Shown: positions 9,202 through 17,920, counted from the first letter of the stretch. The stretch is DNA of 64,000 nucleotides from Streptomyces spiramyceticus (GCF_028807635.1 NZ_JARBAX010000001.1:1501001-1565000); one strand, 5' to 3'. Numbers and translations: made by a program. Notes: a model not told the origin generated them from the letters alone.

Positions 9202-9326
9202 GCCGTGTCGACCATGCTACCCGGCAGGCGGGGACGGCTCGGACGAAGTCCGCGATCCCCACCTCGAAGGCGAGGCGCGGGCCGTGCGCTTTCACGCCGA
9301 CGATCCGCGTGCGCTCGTCGCCGCCC

Positions 9327-10769
9327 TCACGCAGGCGCGAACTGGACCTTCGCCGAGCCCGGGTCGGCCTGTGTGAGGCGGACCCTGATGCGCTCGCCCA
9401 GCGGGAGCTTCTCGTCGCCGCCCTCGACGCGGGCCACGACGGCGAGGTCCTGCAGATGGACGGTGCCGACGGCCGGTTCGTTCTCCTTCACGTCCACCAC
9501 GTGGGCGTCGAACACCTCGCCCACCCGGTCCTTGAGCAGCGCCGCCTCGACGATGTCGACGCACTCGCGCTCGACAGTGTTGGCACGCCGCGTGCCCTCG
9601 GCCATCGTCTGCGAGAGGCCGGGCAGCGCTTCCCGTACCCACTCCGGCGGCTCCTCGCCCGCGACGGCCGCGACGCACAGCTCGCCCGCGTAACGGTCGA
9701 CGAGGCGGCGCAGTGGGGCCGTGCAGTGGGTGTACGGGGCGGCCACCGCCGAGTGGACCGACGGCTCGGGGACTTCACCGTTCTGGAAGACGGTGTACCC
9801 GGCGCCGCGCAGCAGCGTCGTGCACTCCTCCAGGAACGCGGCGTGGGAAGGCCTCCTGGGGTCGAGGGAGCGGACGATCTCGGCGTACGAGACATGGTGC
9901 GGCCAGTCGATGCGCAGCGCCTTGGCGGAGCGGCGCAGGCGTCCGACCGCGCCGTCGGGGGCGGCGGGGAGGGTGCGCAGGATGCCGGTGCCCGCGGACA
10001 TCATCAGGTCGGCCGCCGCCATGCCGGTGAGCAGGGAGATCTGGGCGTTCCAGCCGTCGACGGGGCGCGGGGCGCGGTATTCGAGGGAGTACGCGTGGTC
10101 GTGCTCGACGATTTCCTGCTCGGGCACGTTGAGCGAGATGCCGCCGCGCTCGCGTTCCAGCGCCTCGCGCAGCAGCCCGATGTCACGGAGCAGTGCCAGT
10201 GGCTCCTCGGCCGTACCGGCGTCGATCTGCTGCTGTACACCCGCGTAGTCGAGCTTGGCCCGGCTTTGTACGAGCGCACGGCGCACGTCGGTCGCCTCGG
10301 TGCGGCCGTCCGCGTCGAGGTCGATGCGCCACAGGAGGGCGGGGGCCGTCTGACCGGGCAGCAGGCTCGCGGCGCCCTCGGAGAGCAGACGCGGGTGCAG
10401 CGGAACCCGCTCGTCCGGGAAGTAGAGGGTCGCAACCCTGCGGTGCACCTCGGCGTCGAGTACGCCGCCGGGCGTGACGAAGGCGGCGACGTCGGCGATC
10501 GCGTAATGCACCCGGAAACCGCCGCCTTCGCGCCTGGCCAGGTGCATCGCCTGGTCGAGGTCGGCGGAGGCGGGCGGGTCGACGGTGAAGAGGGGGATGC
10601 CGGTCTCGTCCAGGCCGGGCAGCCGCGGGGACTTGGCGGCGCGTTCGGCCTCCGCGATGACCTCGGCCGGGAAGGCCTCCGGCACATCGAGCGTGCTGCG
10701 CAGCGCGCGAAGGGCGGCCCTGAGGGGGGCCTCTGGGGCACCGATCACACGGATATGGCGGCGGGGCAT
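9327..10769 (-). CDS. RNB-domain (RNase II/R-like) ribonuclease
   Basis: 480 residues, shorter than canonical RNase II (about 640). It is nearly all RNB domain, without the two N-terminal cold-shock domains. The catalytic strand reads TVDPPASADLDQAMH (about 62-75): Asp64, Asp70 and Asp72 match the metal-binding aspartates, while the fourth Asp of the classical D-M-D-D is Gln. Further RNB signatures include AIADVAAFV, PYTHCTAPLRRLVDRY and a short C-terminal OB-like strand set. Predicted role is 3'-5' exoribonucleolysis of RNA. It lies 126 bases upstream of rnpB on the same strand. No clear ribosome-binding site. Confidence 0.88.
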   Translation of the reverse strand: MPRRHIRVIGAPEAPLRAALRALRSTLDVPEAFPAEVIAEAERAAKSPRLPGLDETGIPLFTVDPPASADLDQAMHLARREGGGFRVHYAIADVAAFVTPGGVLDAEVHRRVATLYFPDERVPLHPRLLSEGAASLLPGQTAPALLWRIDLDADGRTEATDVRRALVQSRAKLDYAGVQQQIDAGTAEEPLALLRDIGLLREALERERGGISLNVPEQEIVEHDHAYSLEYRAPRPVDGWNAQISLLTGMAAADLMMSAGTGILRTLPAAPDGAVGRLRRSAKALRIDWPHHVSYAEIVRSLDPRRPSHAAFLEECTTLLRGAGYTVFQNGEVPEPSVHSAVAAPYTHCTAPLRRLVDRYAGELCVAAVAGEEPPEWVREALPGLSQTMAEGTRRANTVERECVDIVEAALLKDRVGEVFDAHVVDVKENEPAVGTVHLQDLAVVARVEGGDEKLPLGERIRVRLTQADPGSAKVQFAPA

Positions 10770-10889
10770 GGTCCGAGCGTAGGTCTGGACAGGCCGGAGG
10801 GCGCGGCGGGATTCGGCTTACCCTGGCGTTTTGCGCGTACGCGACGGGTGCGTACGCGTGCGGTGTACGCCAGTTGTATGCCAGTTGTG

Positions 10890-10925
10890 CGCCGTACCCG
10901 CCGTACTCGCCGTATCCGCCGTATC
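10890..10925 (+). repeat. Four tandem 9-mers in the yaaA leader
   Basis: Four consecutive units CGCCGTAYY (10890-10898, 10899-10907, 10908-10916, 10917-10925), directly before the GAAGGAG ribosome-binding site of yaaA. Two copies of GCCAGTTGT lie just upstream (10869-10888). Confidence 0.8.
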
Positions 10926-10940
10926 CGAAGGAGTCCCGCT

Positions 10941-11744
10941 GTGCTCGTGCTCTTGCCGCCGTCCGAAGGAAAGGCCGCCAGCGGGTCCGGTGCGCCCCTG
11001 AAGCCGGAGTCCCTCTCGCTGCCGGGGCTGGCCGGGGCGCGGGCCGCGGTGCTGGACGAGCTGGTCGAGCTGTGCGCCGCCGACGAGGAGAAGGCTCGCG
11101 TCGTGCTGGGCCTGAGCGAGGGGCTGCGCGGCGAGGTCGCCAAGAACGTGGACCTGCGGACGGCTGGGGCTCGGCCGGCCGGGGAGATCTACACCGGTGT
11201 GCTGTACGACGCCCTTGGCCTGGCATCCCTCGACGCGGCCGCCCGCAAGCGCGCCCGGGAATCGCTGCTGGTCTTCTCCGGGCTGTGGGGCGCGGTGGGA
11301 ATCGCCGACCGGATCCCGTCGTACCGCTGCTCGATGGGCGTGAAGCTGCCGGGGCTCGGGGCGTTGGGGGCGTACTGGCGGGGGCCGATGGCCGACGCGA
11401 TGCCCGCTGCGGCGGGCGAGGGGCTGGTGCTGGATCTGCGGTCCTCCGCGTACGCCGCTGCGTGGAAGCCCAAGGGTGAGGTGGCGGGGCGGACGGCGAC
11501 GGTGCGGGTGCTGCATTCGCAGATCGACGAGGACGGGGTGGAGAAGCGGTCCGTCGTCAGCCACTTCAACAAGGCGACGAAGGGGCGGATCGTACGGGAC
11601 CTGCTGGCGGCGGGAGCTGCGCCGACCGGGCCCGCGGAGCTTGTCGGCGTACTGCGGGATCTCGGGTATGTGGTGGAGGCAGCGGCTCCGGCGAAGGCGG
11701 GGAAGGTGTGGGCGCTGGATGTGGTGGTGAGCCAGATTCACTGA
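10941..11744 (+). CDS. yaaA: YaaA-family peroxide-stress protein
   Basis: 267 residues from GTG 10941, chosen because GAAGGAG (10927-10933) is seven bases upstream and the protein then begins LVLLPPSEGK, the DUF328/UPF0246 signature. Further family segments: GEIYTGVLYDALG, FSGLWGAVGIADRIPSYR, and VVSHFNKATKGRIVRDL near the C-terminus. In E. coli YaaA lowers intracellular iron and limits oxidative DNA damage during peroxide stress; it binds DNA. The same frame continues upstream to about 9021 across the RNB gene, but that is a GC artefact. Divergent from the RNB gene. Confidence 0.9.
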   Translation: MLVLLPPSEGKAASGSGAPLKPESLSLPGLAGARAAVLDELVELCAADEEKARVVLGLSEGLRGEVAKNVDLRTAGARPAGEIYTGVLYDALGLASLDAAARKRARESLLVFSGLWGAVGIADRIPSYRCSMGVKLPGLGALGAYWRGPMADAMPAAAGEGLVLDLRSSAYAAAWKPKGEVAGRTATVRVLHSQIDEDGVEKRSVVSHFNKATKGRIVRDLLAAGAAPTGPAELVGVLRDLGYVVEAAAPAKAGKVWALDVVVSQIH

Positions 11745-11814
11745 GCACTGCCCGTCCGTTGCGCTGTGCGCAACGGTCGTTGCGTGTGACGTGTGCCGTC
11801 GGCAGGATGGCGGC

Positions 11815-12432
11815 ATGACTTCCGTGCTGGACCATGCTGCCGTCGTCCCCGTCGTAGTCCTGGAGGACGCCGCCGACGCGGTTCCGCTCGCCCGCGCACT
11901 GGTCGCGGGCGGGCTGCCGGCGATCGAGGTGACACTGCGGACGCCCGTCGCGCTGGACTGCATCCGCGCGATCGCGGCGGAGGTGCCGGATGCGGTGGTG
12001 GGGGCCGGCACGGTGATTTCGGCGGCGGGGGTGGCCGATTCGGTCGCGGCCGGGGCGCGGTTCCTGGTGAGCCCGGGGTGGACGGACGGGCTGCTGGACG
12101 CGATGAGGGGGGCCGGCGTTCCGTTCCTGCCGGGGGTGTCCACGGCCTCGGAGGTGGTGGCGCTGCTGGAGCGCGGCGTGACGGAGATGAAGTTTTTCCC
12201 GGCGGAGGCGGCGGGCGGCATCGCGTACCTGAAGTCCCTCGCCGCGCCGCTTCCCGGGGCGAGGTTCTGCCCGACGGGCGGCATTACGCGGGCTTCGGCG
12301 CCGGGGTATCTGGCGCTGGGGAATGTGGAGTGCGTCGGGGGGACGTGGATGCTGCCGGGGGACGCGGTTGCGTCGAAGGACTGGGGGCGGGTGGAGAGGC
12401 TGGCGCGGGAGGCGGCGGCGCTGCGGGGGTAG
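11815..12432 (+). CDS. eda: KDPG/KHG aldolase
   Basis: 205 residues. AIEVTLRT contains the proton-shuttle Glu38 and substrate Arg42. EMKFFPAE contains the Schiff-base Lys126, and the GAGT and TGGI phosphate-binding segments are present. Class I aldolase: cleaves 2-keto-3-deoxy-6-phosphogluconate (and 4-hydroxy-2-oxoglutarate) to pyruvate plus aldehyde in the cytoplasm. ATG 11815 gives a normal N-terminus; earlier frames do not. It stands alone with no kinase or dehydratase beside it, so it may serve sugar-acid catabolism encoded elsewhere. Its 3' side is occupied by the dispersed element. Confidence 0.9.
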   Translation: MTSVLDHAAVVPVVVLEDAADAVPLARALVAGGLPAIEVTLRTPVALDCIRAIAAEVPDAVVGAGTVISAAGVADSVAAGARFLVSPGWTDGLLDAMRGAGVPFLPGVSTASEVVALLERGVTEMKFFPAEAAGGIAYLKSLAAPLPGARFCPTGGITRASAPGYLALGNVECVGGTWMLPGDAVASKDWGRVERLAREAAALRG

Positions 12433-12467
12433 GCGCGGGGGTAGGGGCGCCTGCGGCGGGCTTCTTT

Positions 12468-12721
12468 CCCCACCCCGCCCCTTCCCGAACTGGGGGCGGG
12501 CCCCCAGACCCCGGACGCCCTTGGGGGTCCCCTCGGACGAAGTCTGGGGGAGTGTCCTCAAACGCCGGACGGGCTGGATTTTCCGGCCCGGCCGGAAAAT
12601 CTCAGCCCCTGGGGGTCTCCCCTGGACGAAGTCCTTGGGGGAGTTTGAGGAGCGGAGTCTGGGGCGAAGCCCCCGCGGCGGCAGCCGCAAAATGTCACAG
12701 CCGGGAAGGGGCGGGGTGGGG
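12468..12721. repeat. Dispersed GC-rich element, copy 2 (complete, 254 bp)
   Basis: Bounded by perfect 19-bp inverted termini CCCCACCCCGCCCCTTCCC (12468-12486) and its complement (12703-12721). Inside are GGGGGCGGGCCCCC-type hairpins, the CAAACGCCGGACGGGC core, a run of nested palindromes around TTTTCCGGCCCGGCCGGAAAA and the conserved AATGTCACAGCCGGG segment before the right arm. The 376-base space between eda and the convergent RNase H gene holds this element and no gene. Confidence 0.8.
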
Positions 12722-12808
12722 AACAGGCCCCCCGCAGCGGCCTCGCCCTCGGCCCCACGACCGGGGCGCCCCAGGCCGAGGCCCAGCCCACGCGCCCCGG
12801 ACCACCGC

Positions 12809-14137
12809 TCAGCGCAAGTGCGACGTGTCGTTCAGCAACCGCAGCGACGCGTTGCCGTCCGCGTAGTACGCCACCGCCGACAGCGACGCCGCCGAGAGTT
12901 CCATGCGGAACAGGGACTCGGGCGGTGCGCCCAGTGCGAGCCTGACCAGGGTCTTGACCGGCGTCACGTGGGTGACCAGCAGGACCGTCCGGCCCGCGTA
13001 CCGCGCGATCAGTTTGTCCCGGGTCGCCGAGACCCGGCGGGCCACCGTCGCGAAGCTCTCGCCGCCACCCGTAGGAGCCGCCTTCGCCGAGGCGAGCCAC
13101 GCGTTCAGGTCGTCCGGGTACTGCTCCTGGACCTCGCCGAAGGTCAGGCCCTCCCACGCACCGAAGTCGGTCTCGCGCAGGCCCTCCTCGATACGGACGG
13201 TCAGCCCCAGGCGTGCGGCCACCACCTCCGCCGTCTCGCGGCAGCGCCGCAGCGGGGAGCTGACGATCTCCTGGACCGTGCCGCGCGCGGCCAGCGCCAT
13301 GGCGACCGCTTCGGCCTGGCGCCGGCCGACCGCCGACAGTTCGGGGTCGGCGCCGCCGCTGCCGGAGAACCGCTTCTCGGGGGTGAGGGCCGTCTCGCCG
13401 TGTCGCAGCAGTACGAACGTGGCGGGCGTACCGAGATCGGCGGCGGCCCCCCAACCGACGGTCGGCGCAGCAGAGGCGGAAGTGACAGCAGGGGCGGCAG
13501 GGGATTCACGTACGCCGGACGCAGACGCGGACGCGGGCGCCGGGACCACCGACGCCGTGCGCGTCGTCGCCCCCGTCGCCGCCCCCGTCAGCGCCGCCCG
13601 TGCCTTGGCCGCACCCGCCGTCGCATCGCCGACGACTCGCGCCGCCTCCGCGTCGCGAGCCGCGTCGCGTGCGGCATCACGGGCGGCGAGTTCGGCGGTG
13701 GAAGCCGACGGCTCCCACTGCTTGCCCTTCTTTCCCGCGTCCATCGCCTCGTTGGCGAGCCGGTCCGCGTGCTTGTTCTTCTCCCGGGGGATCCACGCGT
13801 ACGTGACCTGGGAGCGCGGGAAGACCGTCGCGGCCTCCGCCGCGAGCGGCTTCATGTCCGGGTGCTTGATCTTCCAGCGGCCGGACATCTGCTCGACGAC
13901 GAGCTTCGAGTCCATACGGACATGGACCGTCGCGTCGGGATCGAGGGCATGCGCGGCGCGCAATCCCGCGATCAGGCCCTTGTATTCGGCGACGTTGTTC
14001 GTGGCGAAGCCGATGTACTCGGCGGCCTCGGCGAGCGTCTCCCCCGTGATGGGGTCCAGCACGACCGCGCCGTAGCCGGCCGGCCCCGGGTTGCCCCGGG
14101 AGCCGCCGTCGGCCTCGATGACGAGGCTGCGTCCCAT
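12809..14137 (-). CDS. Bifunctional RNase HI / acid phosphatase
   Basis: 442 residues. The N-terminal RNase HI domain (1-135) has DGGSRGNPG and the catalytic carboxylates Asp10, Glu51, Asp76, Asp125. A 100-residue Ala/Arg/Ser/Pro-rich linker follows. The C-terminal histidine phosphatase domain (from about 240) has LLRHGET with His246, and VTHVTPVK near the end. The same two-domain architecture is characterised in S. coelicolor (SCO2299) and in mycobacteria (Rv2228c). It removes RNA from RNA/DNA hybrids; the phosphatase part resembles CobC (alpha-ribazole phosphatase). Last gene of the Nif3-zinc ribbon-RNase H operon, three bases after the preceding gene. Confidence 0.93.
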   Translation of the reverse strand: MGRSLVIEADGGSRGNPGPAGYGAVVLDPITGETLAEAAEYIGFATNNVAEYKGLIAGLRAAHALDPDATVHVRMDSKLVVEQMSGRWKIKHPDMKPLAAEAATVFPRSQVTYAWIPREKNKHADRLANEAMDAGKKGKQWEPSASTAELAARDAARDAARDAEAARVVGDATAGAAKARAALTGAATGATTRTASVVPAPASASASGVRESPAAPAVTSASAAPTVGWGAAADLGTPATFVLLRHGETALTPEKRFSGSGGADPELSAVGRRQAEAVAMALAARGTVQEIVSSPLRRCRETAEVVAARLGLTVRIEEGLRETDFGAWEGLTFGEVQEQYPDDLNAWLASAKAAPTGGGESFATVARRVSATRDKLIARYAGRTVLLVTHVTPVKTLVRLALGAPPESLFRMELSAASLSAVAYYADGNASLRLLNDTSHLR

Positions 14138-14140
14138 CGC

Positions 14141-14884
14141 TTACAGGCCGGACTCGGACGTACGGACCAGAATGCGGCGGCAGTTCTCGCAGCGCAGCAC
14201 CGTGTCGGGAGCGGCGGCCCGCACCTCGTTGACCTCGGTGATGTTGAGCTCCAGCTGGCAGCCCTCGCAACGGCGCTGGTAGAGACGGGCCGCGCCGACA
14301 CCACCCGACTGGACGCGCAGCTTCTCGTACAGCTTCAGGAGGTCGGCGGGGATGGTGGCCGAGGCGACCTCGCGCTGCTTGGTGACCGTGGCGACCTCGC
14401 TGTCGATCTCCTCGAACGCGGCGTCGCGGCGCGCGGTCGTGTCGTCGACCTTGGCCTGGACGGACGAGACGCGCTCGGTCAGCTCGGCGACGCGCTCCTG
14501 GATGGTCTCGCGGCGCTCCATGACTTCGAGGACGACGTCCTCCAGGTCACCCTGGCGCTTGGCGAGCGAGACGAGCTCGCGCTGGAGGTTCTCCAGGTCC
14601 TTGGGGGACGTGACGGCACCGGAGTCGAGGCGCTGCTGGTCGCGGACGGCGCGCTGGCGCACTTGGTCGACGTCCTGCTCGGCCTTGGTCTGCTCGCGGG
14701 TGGTGTCGCTCTCCTCGGTCTGCGAGGCGACCAGCAGGTCTCGCAGCTGCGCGAGGTCCTTGGTGAGCGATTCGAGCTCGGCGTGCTCGGGGAGGGACTT
14801 ACGCCTGTGGGCGAGCTGTGACAGGCGGAGGTCGAGGGCCTGGACGTCGAGGAGACGGATCTGGTCGGCGGGCGCGGCGTTCAG
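14141..14884 (-). CDS. Coiled-coil zinc-ribbon protein (CT398/Rv2229c type), CTG start
   Basis: 247 residues. A long heptad coiled coil (about residues 15-190) is followed by a C-terminal zinc ribbon with CEGC and CENC pairs. Function is not established; relatives are always next to Nif3 and RNase H genes. I place the start at CTG 14884: the protein then opens LNAAPADQIRLLDVQ, GGAG lies seven bases upstream inside the Nif3 gene, and the codon overlaps the Nif3 stop as CTGA. No ATG/GTG/TTG fits nearby. Translation is probably coupled to Nif3. Confidence 0.85.
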   Translation of the reverse strand: MNAAPADQIRLLDVQALDLRLSQLAHRRKSLPEHAELESLTKDLAQLRDLLVASQTEESDTTREQTKAEQDVDQVRQRAVRDQQRLDSGAVTSPKDLENLQRELVSLAKRQGDLEDVVLEVMERRETIQERVAELTERVSSVQAKVDDTTARRDAAFEEIDSEVATVTKQREVASATIPADLLKLYEKLRVQSGGVGAARLYQRRCEGCQLELNITEVNEVRAAAPDTVLRCENCRRILVRTSESGL

Positions 14885-15717
14885 TTGGGGGCTCCAGAAG
14901 AGTGGTGGGTTGTCCAGGGGTCGGTGACGGTCTTCGAGACGTGGACGCGCAGGTCCCATCCGTGACGGTCGGAAATCTCGTCGAGCTGTGCGGCGGCCTG
15001 CTCGCACCAGGGCCATTCGGTGGCCCAGTGCGCGGCGTCGATCAGCGCGAGGGGTGTCTGTTCGCGGGCCTCGGAGGCCGGGTGGTGGCGCAGGTCGGCG
15101 GTGAGGAACGCGTCGACGCCGGCCGCCCGTACCTCGGCGAAGAGGCTGTCGCCGGATCCGCCGCTGACGGCGACGGTACGGATGAGGGCGTCCGGGTCGC
15201 CGGCGACGCGGACGCCCTGCGCGGTGGCAGGCAGCCGGGCGGCGACGCGGGCGGCGAAGTGGCGCAGGGTGGCCGGGGGGTCGACCTCGCAGATACAGCC
15301 GAGGCCGCGGTGGCCCTTGGGATCGGTGGGGTCGGGCACGAGGGGCCCGGTGACCCGCAGGTCGAGCGCACCGGCGAGGGCGTCGGAGACGCCGGGGTCG
15401 GCGCTGTCCGCGTTGGTGTGGGCAACGTGCAGCGCGATGTCGTTCTTGATCAGGGTGTGCACGGCGCGGCCCTTGAAGGTGGAGGCCGCGACCGTCGTCG
15501 TACCGCGCAGGTAGAGCGGGTGGTGGGTGACGAGGAGGTTCGCGCCGAGCTTCACGGCCTCGTCGACGGTCTCCTGGACGGGGTCGACGGCGAAGAGGAC
15601 CCGGGTCACTTCGGCGTCGGGATCGCCGCAGACCGTACCGACCGCGTCCCAGCTTTCGGCTCGCTCCGGTGGCCAGAGGGCGTCGAGCGCGGCGATGACT
15701 TCAGACAGACGGGGCAC
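14881..15717 (-). CDS. Nif3-like dinuclear metal-centre protein
   Basis: 278 residues from GTG 15717. Family marks: ESWDAVGTVCGDP near the N-terminus and LLVTHHPLYLRG with His65/His66 as metal ligands. The C-terminal part has the DAAHWATEWPW stretch. YbgI/Nif3 proteins form hexameric toroids with a two-metal site and have been linked to GTP cyclohydrolase I-like or hydrolase activity; the role is unsettled. First gene of a three-gene operon. Confidence 0.9.
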   Translation of the reverse strand: MPRLSEVIAALDALWPPERAESWDAVGTVCGDPDAEVTRVLFAVDPVQETVDEAVKLGANLLVTHHPLYLRGTTTVAASTFKGRAVHTLIKNDIALHVAHTNADSADPGVSDALAGALDLRVTGPLVPDPTDPKGHRGLGCICEVDPPATLRHFAARVAARLPATAQGVRVAGDPDALIRTVAVSGGSGDSLFAEVRAAGVDAFLTADLRHHPASEAREQTPLALIDAAHWATEWPWCEQAAAQLDEISDRHGWDLRVHVSKTVTDPWTTHHSSGAPN

Positions 15718-15767
15718 GGGAACAGGTTACCTGCGCTCCGTGCCCCGCCGCCCATGGCGTAGGCCGC

Positions 15768-15824
15768 CTTTGGCCAGGGCCCTGCTTGCTCGACTTGCTC
15801 GACCGGGGCCCCACTTGGCCAAAG
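15768..15824 (-). terminator. Stem-loop downstream of the siderophore-binding gene
   Basis: CTTTGGCCA (15768-15776) pairs with TGGCCAAAG (15816-15824). Inner GGGCCC/GGGGCCCC can extend the stem. The loop holds two CTTGCTCGA repeats. It lies just after the stop of the minus-strand gene ending at 15828. Confidence 0.6.
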
Positions 15825-15827
15825 CCC

Positions 15828-16580
15828 CTACTTGACCAAATGCGTGCGCAGGTCGTCGAGGACCTTGTCGGCCAAGGTAACGCCGAGCCCGAGGTACCAG
15901 GTCTCGTCCGGTACGTCCTTGGCCTGGCCCTTCTTGACGGCGCCGAGCTTCTTCCAGAGGGCGTTGTCCTCGGCCTTGTCCTGGCTGGTGGCCTTGGGGT
16001 CGCCGTAGACGCCGGTGAAGATCCAGTCGGCGTCGGCCTCGTCGATGCGCTCGGGGCTGATCTCGGCGGCGAGGTCGTTGATCTGCTGGTTCTTGGGCCG
16101 CGGCAGGCCGGCGTCCTCAAGGATGGTGCCGATGAAGGAGGCCTTGGCGTACAGGCGGATCTTGCCGGGGAGGTAGCGGACCATGGAAATGGTCGGCTTC
16201 TTCCCGTCCTTCCCGCTCTTCTCGCTCTTCTCGCCGATGTCGGCGCCGAGCTGCTTCGCCTTCTTCTCGTACGCGTCGAGCTTCGTCTTCGCTTCGGCGG
16301 TCTTGTCGAGGGCTGCGGCGTTGAGGAGGTAGTTCTCCTTCCACGTGAAGCCGGGGCGGATCGAGAAGACGGTCGACGCGATCGCCGACAGTTCCTTGTA
16401 CTTGTCGGCGGCGCGGAGCTGGCTGCCGAGGATCAGGTCGGGCTTGAGCGCCGCGATCGCCTCAAGGTTGAGGTTGTTGATGGTGCCGACGTTCTTGGGG
16501 TTGCCGGCGTCCTTCTTCAGGTAGCCGGGGACGCCCTCGTCGCCTTCGGCGGGCGCGGCGCCGACGGGCTTGACATTCAA
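15828..16580 (-). pseudogene. N-terminally truncated iron-siderophore ABC substrate-binding protein
   Basis: 250 residues matching the C-terminal two thirds of a FecB-type siderophore-binding protein: NLNLEAIAALKPDLILG, TVFSIRPGFTWKENYLLNAAALDK, and ADWIFTGVYGDP. Intact homologues are about 340 residues and begin with a signal peptide, a lipobox cysteine and a first beta-alpha lobe. Here the frame opens by a TTG exactly at the GVxPVGA-like strand (LNVKPVGA), and an in-frame TAA stop lies 14 codons upstream (16622-16620). The product would stay in the cytoplasm and lack the ligand-binding N-lobe. No permease or ATPase is adjacent. It could be a decayed gene or one whose 5' part was deleted. 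Confidence 0.75.
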
Positions 16581-16610
16581 GGGCTCCTGAAACTCAATGC
16601 TCGTTCGCGC

Positions 16611-16624
16611 TTAGGCGGCCCTAA
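16611..16624. promoter_or_regulatory. Iron-box-like palindrome
   Basis: TTAGGCGGCCCTAA: arms TTAGG and CCTAA as in DtxR/DmdR iron boxes, but separated by four bases rather than nine. It lies about 30 bases before the truncated siderophore-binding gene, which fits iron control of the ancestral gene. Spacing makes this uncertain. Confidence 0.3.
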
Positions 16625-16774
16625 CTTATCGCCCCCGATGCCACGAACAGCACACCCGCCCCGGCCGGCTCAGCCGAATCAGGTGATGGCCACCCTTATG
16701 TGTGAAGTGGGCGGTCTCGTGTTGTTCGGCAGGAAGTGCGAAAACTAGCTTCGGTCGCCGGAGGTGACTGACCG

Positions 16775-17920
16775 ATGACAGCCTGTGCCATCGAAAGCGC
16801 CGCTGACGGCGGCGCACTGCGGCGGGCGGTGTTCACGATCGCCGCTGACGGTTCGTACGCCGCGCGGCTGGCGGGCGTCGGGGACGCGCTGTTTCCCGAG
16901 CGGTGGACGCTCGACGGACCGGAGCCCTACGCCGTGCCTCTGCCGGCGGACCAGCCCGAGGAGGCGGACACCGGGCTGTTGCCGATGGAGGACGGGCGCG
17001 TCCTCATCCACCGGCGGGTGGGGGGGCGGCATGTGTTCTCCCTCCTCTACCCGACGGGGCCGCGGACCGGCGAGCTGCCCGTCGGAGCGGTGGAGTGCGA
17101 GCGGCTGGCGCTGCTGCCGCCGGCCCCGGGCGGCACACGTGCGTACGCCCTCGCTGCGGGCGAACTGTCCACCCACGTATGGCTGGTGGCGGGCGGCACC
17201 TTCGGACCCGAGCACGTCGCCGAGGTGAAAGGGCGCTGCTCGGGCGGCGTATGGCTGGACCGTACGGGGCGGATGCTCGCCCTGGACCGGGAGTCGGACG
17301 GGGTGAAGAAGGCGGTGGCGGTCGACCTGGAGCGGGGCGGGGAGGTGACGCCGCTGCTGCAGATCACGGAGGGCAGCAACGACCGGCTGCTGCTGGCGGA
17401 CGTGGACAGCGGGCTGCTGCTGATCCGGTCGGACGCGGCCGGTCACGACCGGCTGGGGTGGGGCGTGCTGGGGAGCATGCTGCCGGTGCGGTTCCCGGAG
17501 TGCCTGGCGCCGGCCGACTGCGCGGTGACGCCGTTCGCGGTGCAGCCGGGGCAGTTGCTGACGCCGGAGAACTGCGCGGTGGGCATGCAGATCGACGGGG
17601 CCGCGGGGAGTTGGGTGGGGGTATGGCGTCCCTCGGGGCGTCGGCTCCATCAAATCGCGGCGCCGGACGGGTGGTTGGCCGGGGCGGGGCTGTGGACGCG
17701 GGAGGGGGTGCTGCAACTGCCTTACGCGACGGCTTCCGTGCCGTGTGGGGTGGCGCGGGTGGAGGCGCCGGACGACCCCCTTCCGAAGGTCTTGATCACA
17801 GAACCGGCACAAGTGGAATGCGCAGGTGGGGAACCATCCGGGGCTCTGGACACTCCTGTGGTGTGCAGGCCCGTACCGCTCCAGCAGGCGCCGCTCACCG
17901 GGCGTGGGGTCCGTGGCTGA
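16775..17920 (+). CDS. Hypothetical protein, possibly beta-propeller
   Basis: 381 residues, well supported by codon bias and by a strong GGAGGTGA (16760-16767) seven bases before ATG 16775. There is no signal peptide or membrane segment. The sequence has repeated short strand-like units (FTIAADGSYAARLAG, VWLDRTGRMLALDRES, LLLADVDSGLLLIRSD) suggestive of a propeller. Several cysteines lie in the last third. No catalytic motif is recognised. The C-terminal 40 residues look disordered. Function unknown. Confidence 0.7.
   Translation: MTACAIESAADGGALRRAVFTIAADGSYAARLAGVGDALFPERWTLDGPEPYAVPLPADQPEEADTGLLPMEDGRVLIHRRVGGRHVFSLLYPTGPRTGELPVGAVECERLALLPPAPGGTRAYALAAGELSTHVWLVAGGTFGPEHVAEVKGRCSGGVWLDRTGRMLALDRESDGVKKAVAVDLERGGEVTPLLQITEGSNDRLLLADVDSGLLLIRSDAAGHDRLGWGVLGSMLPVRFPECLAPADCAVTPFAVQPGQLLTPENCAVGMQIDGAAGSWVGVWRPSGRRLHQIAAPDGWLAGAGLWTREGVLQLPYATASVPCGVARVEAPDDPLPKVLITEPAQVECAGGEPSGALDTPVVCRPVPLQQAPLTGRGVRG

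Noticed and set aside
9191-9295. A 34-codon minus-strand frame (GTG 9295) between the RNB gene and rnpB
   Set aside because: Codon bias is plausible, but there is no ribosome-binding site, and it runs over the rnpB promoter into the RNA 5' end. No support beyond an open frame.
9021-10940. A long plus-strand open frame running from the rnpB region through the RNB gene into yaaA
   Set aside because: It is antisense to rnpB and to a well-conserved ribonuclease. Only the part from 10941 matches a family and has a ribosome-binding site. High GC creates such frames.
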